A stretch of 32,106 bases of DNA from an uncultured Anaerocolumna sp. (GTDB lineage: Bacteria; Bacillota; Clostridia; Lachnospirales; Lachnospiraceae), in NCBI GenBank assembly GCA_937901695.1, contig CALDJN010000389.1, forward strand, positions 1 to 32,106, written 5' to 3'. This document shows, one piece after another, positions 16,574 through 23,313 of the stretch. The notes under the pieces were generated by a model that worked only from the letters and a program-made list of their open reading frames with translations, was not told the origin of the DNA and did not search any database. Position 1 is the first letter of the stretch; every line of letters starts with the position of its first letter. The position numbers were made by a program, and so were the translations under genes.

Positions 16574-16912
16574 AAGGTTTGTTTGCAAAATAAAAAATGT
16601 CATTCAGAGCAGACTTTACCACTCCGAGCAAGCTTTGTCATCCTGAGCAGACTTTGCCGCTCCGAGCAAGCTTTGTCATCCTGAGCAAGTTTTGTCATCC
16701 TAAGCAAGTTTTGCCATCCTGGGCAAGCTTTGTCATCCTGAGCAAGCTTTGTCATCCTGAGCAGACTTTACCGCTCCGAGCAAGCTTTGTCATTCTGAGC
16801 CGCAGGCGAAGAATCCCACTTTAAAATGAGATTCTTCGCCTTTTGGGCTCAGAATGACAGTTTTTGAAAGAAAGTAGCATTTAGAAGGTAGTGGAGTTTT
16901 TGCAACAACTCC
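16574..16912. mobile_element. GTCATTCTGAG-family MITE-like element 2, with ten 19-bp tandem units
   Basis: The left end (~16574) aligns with element 1 (GCAAAATAAAAAATGTCATT). Ten contiguous 19-bp units run 16599-16788, with forms such as GTCATCCTGAGCAAGCTTT and ACCGCTCCGAGCAAGCTTT that partly alternate. A palindrome follows: GTCATTCTGAGC ... GGCGAAGAATC / GATTCTTCGCC ... GCTCAGAATGAC (16789-16859). The right end TTTTTGCAACAACTCC (~16912) resembles the other elements' ends. The open plus-strand frame across the array is not a gene. Boundaries are approximate. Confidence 0.75.
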
Positions 16913-16940
16913 ACTACCTTCTAAATGCTACTTTCTTTCA
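16865..16940. repeat. Perfect 34-bp-stem hairpin after spoVG
   Basis: 16865-16898 is the exact reverse complement of 16907-16940, with an 8-base loop TTTGCAAC. It starts 26 bases past the spoVG stop (minus strand), overlaps the end of element 2, and is followed by AAAAA rather than a T-run on the minus strand. It is therefore not a classical terminator, though the stem would be very stable in RNA. Confidence 0.9.
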
Positions 16941-16965
16941 CTAGAAAATACTCTTATTATCTCTT

Positions 16966-17250
16966 TTATTCTACTGCAGCTTCTTCTACATTTACTTCAG
17001 CAGCTGCTTCATAGCTTTCTAAGATAATCTTTTGAATCTTATCCCTAGTTTCAGAATTGATTGGATGTGCGATGTCGCGGTATTCACCGTCTCCAGCTTT
17101 GCGGCTTGGCATTGCTATAAATAATCCCTTTTCACCTTCAATTACTTTAATATCATGAACAACAAATTCATTGTCCATGGTAATTGAAACAACCGCCTTC
17201 ATTTTTCCTTCTTTGCTTACTTTGCGAACTCGCACGTCAGTAATTTGCAT
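16966..17250 (-). CDS. spoVG: SpoVG, RNA-binding regulator
   Basis: SpoVG is a small (94-residue) conserved regulator, required for normal spore cortex formation in Bacillus and shown to bind nucleic acid in several Firmicutes. The whole family pattern is present: MQITDVRVRKV, KAVVSITMDNEFVVHDIKVIEG, GLFIAMPSRK and EYRDIAHPINSETRDKI. The C-terminal tail is Ala/Glu-rich. GGGGGA lies about 8-9 bases before the ATG. It is downstream of glgD on the same strand with a 94-bp gap that holds a CCTACAG/CTGTAGG hairpin (17324-17341). I did not find a convincing sigma-H promoter. Confidence 0.96.
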   Translation of the reverse strand: MQITDVRVRKVSKEGKMKAVVSITMDNEFVVHDIKVIEGEKGLFIAMPSRKAGDGEYRDIAHPINSETRDKIQKIILESYEAAAEVNVEEAAVE

Positions 17251-17344
17251 TTTGTAAGTCCCCCTTCTGAGTTTATCTTTGGTTTTTTATAGATAAAATT
17301 ATTTATCTTAACGAATTTAGGTACCTACAGGAATCTGTAGGATT

Positions 17345-18466
17345 TTATAAAACATATCTATTATTTTTCTCAACTACAATCTTAATTTCTCCATCTTCTC
17401 CCATGTAATTAGAGTTAGCACGAATGGTACATCGACTTTCTACAATACAATTTTCAATATGGGTATTGTTTCCTATATACACATCGTTCAAAATAATAGA
17501 ATTCTTAATAGTACAGTTATTGCCTATGTATACTTTTTTGTATAATATGGAATTTTCCACTTGACCATTAATAATACAGCCGCTTGAAATTAAGCTGTTT
17601 TTCACATTGGAACCCTGATTGTATTTGGCAGGAGGTAAATCCTCCACTTTTGAATATATATCCGGATACTGTCTAAAGAAATAATTCCTAATATCTTTCT
17701 TCAAAAAATCCAGGTTTGTCCTATAAAAAGCTTCTACAGTGGAGATATTATTCCAATAAGTATCCATGGTATAAGCATATACTTTCTTAACATCCTTATA
17801 TCGGATTAGAATATCCTTTACAAAATCAAATCGCACTTCGTCTGCTGCTTTTTCTAACAGCTCAATTAATTGGCGCCTGCGTATAATATATATTCCAGTA
17901 GACACAGTATTGGAATCTGTAACAATGGGTTTCTCATCAAACTGTATGATTCGTCCATCTTCCTCTGCTTTAATAACACCAAATCTACTGGCATCTTCCT
18001 CCTCAGGAAGTTTCGTACATACTACCGTAATATCTGCTCTTTTATTAATATGATATTCCAGCACTTTATTATAATCTAACTTATATATACCATCTCCTGA
18101 TGCAATAACTACATAAGGTTCATGGCTCTTTTTTAAGAAACTGATATTCTGATACATGGCATCTGCTGTTCCACGATACCAGAAGCTGTTTCTTGCTGTT
18201 ATAGTAGGTGTAAAAACGAATAAGCCCCCTTGTTTTCTTCCAAAATCCCACCATTTTGAAGAATTTAAATGTTCATTTAAAGATTTTGCATTATATTGTG
18301 TAATTACTGCAACTTTATGAATGTGGGAATTGGACATATTGCTTAATACAAAGTCGATTGCACGATAGCTTCCGGCGATAGGCATGCCTGCAATCGCTCT
18401 TTTGTTGGATAGTTCTCTCATCTTATTGCTATTCCCACCTGCTAAAACTAAGCCTATTGCTTTCAT
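17345..18466 (-). CDS. glgD: GlgD, regulatory/non-catalytic subunit of glucose-1-phosphate adenylyltransferase
   Basis: This is the GlgC-like partner protein of Firmicute ADP-glucose pyrophosphorylase, 373 residues. It keeps the fold: N-terminal nucleotidyltransferase (AGSYRAIDFVLSNMSNS, 31-47) and C-terminal hexapeptide-repeat beta-helix (~285-350, 'NCTIKNSIILNDVYIGNNT'). Active-site motifs are degraded. The G-rich loop reads LAGGNSNKMREL instead of the GlgC LAGGQGSRLG, and ASGDGIYKLDY replaces GGDHIYKMDY. That matches the known role of GlgD as a subunit that activates GlgC rather than catalysing well alone. Its ATG overlaps the glgC stop (ATGA), so the two are translationally coupled. The 7-bp hairpin just after its stop lacks a T-run. 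Confidence 0.95.
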   Translation of the reverse strand: MKAIGLVLAGGNSNKMRELSNKRAIAGMPIAGSYRAIDFVLSNMSNSHIHKVAVITQYNAKSLNEHLNSSKWWDFGRKQGGLFVFTPTITARNSFWYRGTADAMYQNISFLKKSHEPYVVIASGDGIYKLDYNKVLEYHINKRADITVVCTKLPEEEDASRFGVIKAEEDGRIIQFDEKPIVTDSNTVSTGIYIIRRRQLIELLEKAADEVRFDFVKDILIRYKDVKKVYAYTMDTYWNNISTVEAFYRTNLDFLKKDIRNYFFRQYPDIYSKVEDLPPAKYNQGSNVKNSLISSGCIINGQVENSILYKKVYIGNNCTIKNSIILNDVYIGNNTHIENCIVESRCTIRANSNYMGEDGEIKIVVEKNNRYVL

Positions 18467-19737
18467 AGTCTGTCACCTGCCTTAATCAAAGTTTCTCCGC
18501 TTTCAAGAATTCCGTTTGGATAATCTTCCGGCAGGGTAACCCCTTCAATAGCTGTATTTTTACCAATCTTTACACCGGATGGTATCTTTGTATTTTCAGC
18601 CACTGTGACGAGACCAAAGGAATAAATATTAGGATATAATTTATTCGGCACTTCTTCCCCTACACCTAATTGTGTGTTGGCTCCAATCACTGCCCCTTCA
18701 GCAATGATGGATTTATTAATGATCACGCCATCTTCAATTACTGCTGCCTTCATAATAATAGAATCTCGAATAATAGCGCCCTGTCCAATTGTGACTCCGG
18801 AGCCGATTACAGAATTATATACTTCTCCATAGATTTCAGTTCCTTCGCCTATGATTGCTTTATCAATGATAGCAGTATCTGCAATAAATTGAGGTGGTAT
18901 GGTATCAGCTTTGGTATAGATTTTCCAGAACTCTTCATATAAATTGAATTCGGGAATCAAATCTATCAGCTCCATATTGGATTCCCAGTATGAACCTAAG
19001 GTACCAACATCCTTCCAATATCCGTTATATTCATAAGCAAATACTCCATCACCTTTTTGATGACAATAAGGAATAATGTGTTTACCAAAATCACACCCCT
19101 TTTGTTCTGATAAGGCAATTAACGCATCCTTTAGTACATTCCATGAAAAAATATAGATTCCCATGGAAGCTAAATTACTTCGAGGTTGTGGTGGTTTCTC
19201 TTCAAATTCAATAATCCTCTTATTCTCATCAGTAATAACTACTCCGAATCTACTGGCTTCCTCCATTGGCACTGGTATGGTCGCTAATGTAATATCTGCA
19301 TTCTTAGATTTATGATATTCCAGCATAATCTCATAATCCATCTTATAAATATGATCCCCGCCAAGAATCAGAACATAATCAGGATTATAATATTCCATAT
19401 ATTCTAAGTTTTGATATATGGCATTGGCTGTTCCAGTATACCACTCACTGCAGGTACTCTTTTCATAAGGAGGAAGAATAGATACACCGCCAATATTTCG
19501 GTCCAAATCCCAAGGTATACCAATTCCTATATGTGTGTTTAAGCGCAAGGGCTGATACTGAGTCAATACTCCAACCGTATCTACACCTGAATTGATACAA
19601 TTACTAAGAGGGAAGTCAATGATTCTATATTTTCCCCCGAATGCAACTGCTGGCTTAGCTATATGGGATGTTAAAACTCCAAGTCTGGAGCCTTGTCCAC
19701 CAGCAAGAAGCATAGCTATCATTTCTTTTTTAATCAT
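18463..19737 (-). CDS. glgC: Glucose-1-phosphate adenylyltransferase, catalytic subunit
   Basis: GlgC makes ADP-glucose from ATP and glucose-1-phosphate, the first committed step of glycogen synthesis. The 424 residues include the intact catalytic loop LAGGQGSRLG (11-20) with the following Lys (HIAKPAVAFGGKYRIIDFPLSN), GGDHIYKMDY (125-134) and the substrate region EFEEKPPQPRSNLASMGIY. A C-terminal left-handed beta-helix follows. The first frame codon is TTG, but GAGGTGAT is 7 bases (from GAGG) before the next-codon ATG at 19735-19737, so that start is used. It has a strong promoter (19766-19794) and overlaps glgD by four bases. No glgA or glgB is in the window. Confidence 0.97.
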   Translation of the reverse strand: MIKKEMIAMLLAGGQGSRLGVLTSHIAKPAVAFGGKYRIIDFPLSNCINSGVDTVGVLTQYQPLRLNTHIGIGIPWDLDRNIGGVSILPPYEKSTCSEWYTGTANAIYQNLEYMEYYNPDYVLILGGDHIYKMDYEIMLEYHKSKNADITLATIPVPMEEASRFGVVITDENKRIIEFEEKPPQPRSNLASMGIYIFSWNVLKDALIALSEQKGCDFGKHIIPYCHQKGDGVFAYEYNGYWKDVGTLGSYWESNMELIDLIPEFNLYEEFWKIYTKADTIPPQFIADTAIIDKAIIGEGTEIYGEVYNSVIGSGVTIGQGAIIRDSIIMKAAVIEDGVIINKSIIAEGAVIGANTQLGVGEEVPNKLYPNIYSFGLVTVAENTKIPSGVKIGKNTAIEGVTLPEDYPNGILESGETLIKAGDRL

Positions 19738-19765
19738 CAAATCACCTCTTATTCAGTATGAGACT

Positions 19766-19794
19766 ATTATACCATATATTTCTATTGTTGTGAA
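19766..19794 (-). promoter_or_regulatory. Promoter of glgC-glgD
   Basis: On the minus strand TTCACA (19789-19794), a 17-bp spacer and a perfect TATAAT (19766-19771) stand 28 bases before the glgC start. Confidence 0.8.
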
Positions 19795-20062
19795 TGAATT
19801 TTACAATAATTTTCGAATTATTTAAATCTTTTACTACATATTGTATATTGTAATTATTACAAATATAAAATTTCTATAAAACATTAACATAATTACTTTG
19901 CTATTATCATTAATTATAATATTCCATATATTATAGGAATACTATAATTCTAACCGGTTTTTAATTATTACAGTTTTGCAGAATGAAAAAGCAATAAAGT
20001 GGAATACTTTTTAATTATCAGAACTTTTGTAAGTATGGGCTTCCCCATTGTTTAAATTTTAA

Positions 20063-20090
20063 TTGTATTTTTATAGGAAACGGTTATAAT
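20063..20090 (+). promoter_or_regulatory. Promoter of murC
   Basis: TTGTAT (20063-20068), a 16-bp spacer and a perfect TATAAT (20085-20090) stand about 70 bases before the murC ATG. The remaining ~270 bases back to the glgC promoter are AT-rich and show nothing else. Confidence 0.65.
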
Positions 20091-20102
20091 AACACTATGT
20101 AA

Positions 20103-20130
20103 TTATATCTGACACATAAATCAGATATAA
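20103..20130 (+). promoter_or_regulatory. Perfect inverted repeat in the murC leader
   Basis: TTATATCTGA (20103-20112) and TCAGATATAA (20121-20130) form a perfect 10-bp stem with an 8-base loop, just downstream of the predicted transcription start. It may be an operator or a leader hairpin. Confidence 0.6.
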
Positions 20131-20159
20131 ATCAATTAATTAAGAATAGGAAGTGTCTT

Positions 20160-21563
20160 ATGTATCAAATCGATTTTAGCAAACCAAATAACGTACATTT
20201 TATTGGTATCGGCGGTATTAGTATGAGTGGTCTGGCCGAACTTTTACATACGATGGGTTTTCGTGTCAGTGGATCTGATTCAAAAATAAGTAAAATTGCA
20301 AAGCACTTAGAAAGTATCGGTATCAATATAATATATGGACAAAGGGCTTCAAATATTACACCTGATATGGAATTTGTCGTTTATACTTCTGCCGTTAAGG
20401 AAGATAACCCTGAATATCAGGCTGTTATACAGGCAGGTATCCCAATTATGGATCGTGCAGAACTTCTGGGTCAGGTAATGCTTCATTACACGGACTCCAT
20501 TGCCATCGCCGGAACTCATGGTAAGACTACAACAACTTCCATGTTGTCTCTTATCCTATTAAAAGCAAATTTAGATCCAACTATTTCAGTAGGTGGAATA
20601 TTGGATAATATCGGTGGAAATATCCGCATTGGGCATTCTGAACTTTTCATTACAGAAGCCTGTGAATATACCAACAGTTTCCTAAAATTTAATCCTGCAA
20701 GAAGTATTATATTAAATGTAGAAGCAGAACACCTGGATTTCTTTAAGGATTTAAATGATATCCGTAATTCCTTCCGCGAATTTGCAAAACGTCTTCCAAA
20801 GAATGGATTATTAATTATCAATGGGGATATTGAGAATGTAAGTTACTTTACAAAAGATTTACCTTGTAACGTGATAACCTACAGTGTAAATCACGAAAAG
20901 AGTCCTGTAGCAAATGCCTTAACTCACTATAGTGCAGCTAACGTAGACTTCGATGGCAAAGGCCACGGACATTATGATTTAATGGAAAATGGTAAACTGC
21001 TAACCCATATAGATTTAAATATTATCGGTATTCATAATGTTTCCAACTCCTTACCTGCTATTGCTCTGGCAAGAAGTTTGAATATATCTTTGGAGGTAAT
21101 TAAAGAAGCTTTGTTATCTTTTGAAGGTACAGAACGTCGCTTTGAATATAAGGGTGAAGTAGGTGGAGTTACCATTATTGATGATTATGCACATCATCCT
21201 ACCGAAGTAAGGGCAACCTTAGCCGCAGCTAAGAATTATCCTCATAAAACAACTTGGTGCGTATTCCAGCCACACACTTATACCAGAACAAAATCTTTCT
21301 TAAAGGATTTTGCAAAAGCTTTATCATTAGCTGATAAAGTTGTATTAGCTGATATCTATGCCGCCAGAGAAGTCAATCCTGGGGATATTTCATCAAAAGA
21401 CTTACAGAATGAATTACAAAAATTAGGGGTAGAAGCCCACTATTTTCCAAGCTTTGGCGAAATCGAAAATTTTTTATTACAAAATTGTACTAACGGCGAC
21501 TTGTTGATAACTATGGGCGCCGGAGACGTTGTAAACATTGGAGAGGCTCTCCTTGGTAAATAG
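20160..21563 (+). CDS. murC: UDP-N-acetylmuramate--L-alanine ligase
   Basis: MurC adds L-alanine to UDP-MurNAc using ATP in the cytosol, the first step of the peptidoglycan stem peptide. The 467 residues carry the Mur-ligase plan: UDP-binding N-terminal domain GIGGISMSGLAELL (16-29), ATP loop AGTHGKTTTT (117-126), the central ACEYTNSFLKFNP (168-179) and VEAEHLDFF (187-195) region, and the C-terminal DDYAHHPTEVRATL. AGGAAG is about 8 bases before the ATG. It leads the plus-strand run towards dnaD, but a strong terminator follows its stop. Confidence 0.96.
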   Translation: MYQIDFSKPNNVHFIGIGGISMSGLAELLHTMGFRVSGSDSKISKIAKHLESIGINIIYGQRASNITPDMEFVVYTSAVKEDNPEYQAVIQAGIPIMDRAELLGQVMLHYTDSIAIAGTHGKTTTTSMLSLILLKANLDPTISVGGILDNIGGNIRIGHSELFITEACEYTNSFLKFNPARSIILNVEAEHLDFFKDLNDIRNSFREFAKRLPKNGLLIINGDIENVSYFTKDLPCNVITYSVNHEKSPVANALTHYSAANVDFDGKGHGHYDLMENGKLLTHIDLNIIGIHNVSNSLPAIALARSLNISLEVIKEALLSFEGTERRFEYKGEVGGVTIIDDYAHHPTEVRATLAAAKNYPHKTTWCVFQPHTYTRTKSFLKDFAKALSLADKVVLADIYAAREVNPGDISSKDLQNELQKLGVEAHYFPSFGEIENFLLQNCTNGDLLITMGAGDVVNIGEALLGK

Positions 21564-21593
21564 TTATCCACATTATCCACAACCTTATCAACA
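21564..21593 (+). promoter_or_regulatory. DnaA-box pair 1 (plus one near match)
   Basis: Two perfect TTATCCACA boxes lie head to tail at 21564-21572 and 21573-21581, directly after the murC stop. A one-mismatch box TTATCAACA is at 21585-21593. The second box is partly inside the terminator stem, so only the first is free of that constraint. Confidence 0.65.
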
Positions 21594-21623
21594 ATTTCAT
21601 TGTGATATGGTTGTGGATTTTTT
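21575..21623 (+). terminator. Intrinsic terminator of murC
   Basis: ATCCACAACC (21575-21584) pairs with GGTTGTGGAT (21609-21618). An inner ATCA/TGAT and CAAT/ATTG extension gives a long stem, followed by six T (21618-21623). Confidence 0.85.
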
Positions 21624-21740
21624 AGTTCACATAATAAATTTTATCCTCAACCAAATAAATAATCAAAACTTTAACGATTTCCTTTAAAACTAGCCATTTC
21701 CTCATATTACAACATTAATTAACATATTTCTTACACAGAC

Positions 21741-21767
21741 TTATCCACATTATCCACAATGTCCACA
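21741..21767 (+). promoter_or_regulatory. DnaA-box pair 2 (plus one degenerate box)
   Basis: Two perfect TTATCCACA boxes at 21741-21749 and 21750-21758 are followed in the same 9-base register by ATGTCCACA (21759-21767). They lie 60-90 bases upstream of the first predicted promoter of the dnaD-family gene and are not part of a hairpin. Confidence 0.75.
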
Positions 21768-21824
21768 AATGCCTTATGGGGAAGCTCTAACCCCACTTCA
21801 CCTATTTCAATCTTTTGAAACCTA

Positions 21825-21833
21825 TGATATAAT
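21825..21833 (+). promoter_or_regulatory. Extended -10 promoter P1 upstream of dnaD
   Basis: TGATATAAT (21825-21833) is an extended -10 box. The matching -35 (TTTCAA, 21805-21810, 17-bp spacing) is weak. The same 12 bases ATGATATAATGA recur at 21931-21942, giving a second possible promoter P2. Confidence 0.55.
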
Positions 21834-21837
21834 GAGG

Positions 21838-21895
21838 CGGAATGAGGATAGTGCGAGACAAAGCACTCGCACGGCAAGCTAGTTTGCAAATTCCG
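21838..21895 (+). ncRNA. Candidate structured RNA leader (three-way junction) upstream of dnaD
   Basis: CGGAAT (21838-21843) pairs with ATTCCG (21890-21895) and encloses two hairpins: GTGCGAG (21851-21857) / CTCGCAC (21866-21872) and GCAA (21874-21877) / TTGC (21884-21887). It begins about where P1 transcription should start. No known riboswitch class is recognised; the fold is by eye. Confidence 0.4.
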
Positions 21896-21905
21896 ATTGG
21901 AGCTA

Positions 21906-21938
21906 TATATCATGAACACGTTTTTTGTTCATGATATA
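21906..21938 (+). promoter_or_regulatory. Perfect 12-bp inverted repeat overlapping promoter P2
   Basis: TATATCATGAAC (21906-21917) and GTTCATGATATA (21927-21938) flank a 9-base loop with six T. The right arm overlaps the second extended -10 box TGATATAAT (21932-21940), so it may be an operator. Confidence 0.6.
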
Positions 21939-22020
21939 ATGACCGTGACAAAGGTAAAATACGTGTTAATAGCAGAAGTTTTATAGTATGTATTCTGCAT
22001 AGAAAGGCTTGGTATAAGAA

Positions 22021-23145
22021 ATGAACACAATAACTTTACAATCCAATGGTACCTCTGAGAGTACTGTTATACCAAATATTTTTATAGACAGCTATATGCC
22101 CTCTGCAAATGGAGCTTATGTGAAGGTTTATATTTATTTACTACGTTGTATGGCCTCCGCAGACATGGAGATTACCATCTCTTCCATTGCTGATCATTTA
22201 GATGATACCGAAAAAGACATAATTCGAGCATTATGTTATTGGGAGAAGGTAAATTTACTTTCCCTGGTGAGAGATACTAATAATCAAATTGTATCCATTA
22301 TCATTAGCGATTTATCTGCGACTAAAGATAATCAAAATACAGAAGAATTTGCAACTACATCTACAATTTCACCTGCAATCTCACCTATAACCCCGCCATC
22401 CGTTCCAGAAGAGATTGAGGCAGCTCCTATTCCGCCAAATCATATCTTTGACAAACCGACTTACTCGGAGGCGCAGATTAAACAGCTGACTGGCAATGAT
22501 GAGGTGAAATGGTTACTAAATATTATTGAAATATACTTAGATCGTTTAATAAAGCCCATGGATCTCCAATTAATTTTATATTTGTATGAAAGTCTTGGAT
22601 TCTCAGCTGAACTGATTATGTACCTTTATGAATACTGTGTATCCAAAAACAAGAAAAATCCATCTTACATAGAAGCAGTTGCCTTATCCTGGGCAGAAGA
22701 GGGTATTGATACCGTAGAAAAAGCGGAGGCAGCTACTGTCCTTTATAACAGTAATTACAACGCAGTAAATAAAGCATTTGGATTAAACAGGGCACCTGGT
22801 AATGTTGAAAAACAGTTTATTAATAAATGGCTGAACAAATTTGGCTTCTCCATTGACATTATTGTAGAAGCCTGCAACCGTACTATTCTTATGACGCAAA
22901 AACCAGATTTTAAATATGCGGATAAGATATTAGAGAACTGGTTTAAAAAAGGCGTGAAGGATTTAAGCCAAGTTGCTAAATTAGACGAAGAGCATGCTAA
23001 GAATGTAAACTCTAAGGCAAATTCAGCTAAAGTAATTCCAGTAACCAAACCATCCCAATCTAACCGCTTTAATGCATTTCCACAAAGGACTTATACTGAC
23101 GAAGATTATTCTTCTATGGAGCAAAGGCTGCTAAATAAACAGTAG
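22021..23145 (+). CDS. dnaD: DnaD-family primosome protein
   Basis: This 374-residue protein belongs to the DnaD/DnaB replication-restart and initiation family, which remodels DNA and helps load the replicative helicase. The N-terminal winged-helix part (~17-95, 'IPNIFIDSYMPSANGAYVKVYIYLLRC') is followed by a Pro/Thr-rich linker (~100-145) and two DnaB_2-type helical domains (~148-232 and ~247-315). The second carries the YxxxIxxxW signature (YADKILENW, 299-307). Two C-terminal copies is a recognised arrangement in clostridia. The Shine-Dalgarno GAAAGG is 13 bases before ATG, longer than ideal, but the domain begins near this Met. The upstream 450 bases hold DnaA boxes and two promoter candidates. 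The loader gene follows after a repeat element. Confidence 0.9.
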   Translation: MNTITLQSNGTSESTVIPNIFIDSYMPSANGAYVKVYIYLLRCMASADMEITISSIADHLDDTEKDIIRALCYWEKVNLLSLVRDTNNQIVSIIISDLSATKDNQNTEEFATTSTISPAISPITPPSVPEEIEAAPIPPNHIFDKPTYSEAQIKQLTGNDEVKWLLNIIEIYLDRLIKPMDLQLILYLYESLGFSAELIMYLYEYCVSKNKKNPSYIEAVALSWAEEGIDTVEKAEAATVLYNSNYNAVNKAFGLNRAPGNVEKQFINKWLNKFGFSIDIIVEACNRTILMTQKPDFKYADKILENWFKKGVKDLSQVAKLDEEHAKNVNSKANSAKVIPVTKPSQSNRFNAFPQRTYTDEDYSSMEQRLLNKQ

Positions 23146-23154
23146 GAAATAGCC

Positions 23155-23283
23155 TGTCATTCTGAGCGTAGCGAAGAATCCCCACCATTCATAGTGGTGC
23201 TATTTGGCATTATAATTCAGTGCAATTTACTGCGAATAATCCCTTAAAAATAGATTCTTCGCAATAAATTGCTCAGAATGACA
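23155..23283. mobile_element. GTCATTCTGAG-family element 3, inside the dnaD-dnaC gap
   Basis: TGTCATTCTGAGC (23155-23167) and GCTCAGAATGACA (23271-23283) are perfect 13-bp inverted ends. Further in, GCGAAGAATC and GATTCTTCGC also pair. An inner CACCA/TGGTG hairpin is present. There are no tandem units. It starts 10 bases after the dnaD stop and ends 30 bases before the loader ATG, so any dnaD-dnaC transcript would carry it as a long hairpin. Confidence 0.8.
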
Positions 23284-23313
23284 TAATTCAATCATCATAA
23301 GAAAGGAATAAAT

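Noticed and set aside
16599..16788. Possible CRISPR array
   Set aside because: The 19-bp units are contiguous with no unique spacers, and there are no cas genes.
16597..16824. 75-codon plus-strand open frame
   Set aside because: It is the 19-bp tandem array of element 2 read through; the peptide is repetitive (CHPEQTLPLRASFVIL type), has no ribosome binding site and matches no family.
16865..16940. Classical intrinsic terminator of spoVG
   Set aside because: The stem is perfect, but on the spoVG strand it is followed by A-rich, not T-rich, sequence.
21564..21767. Chromosomal replication origin
   Set aside because: DnaA boxes are present, but there is no dnaA, dnaN, rpmH or gidA-type neighbourhood and no clear AT-rich unwinding array; a regulatory or titration cluster is the more modest reading.
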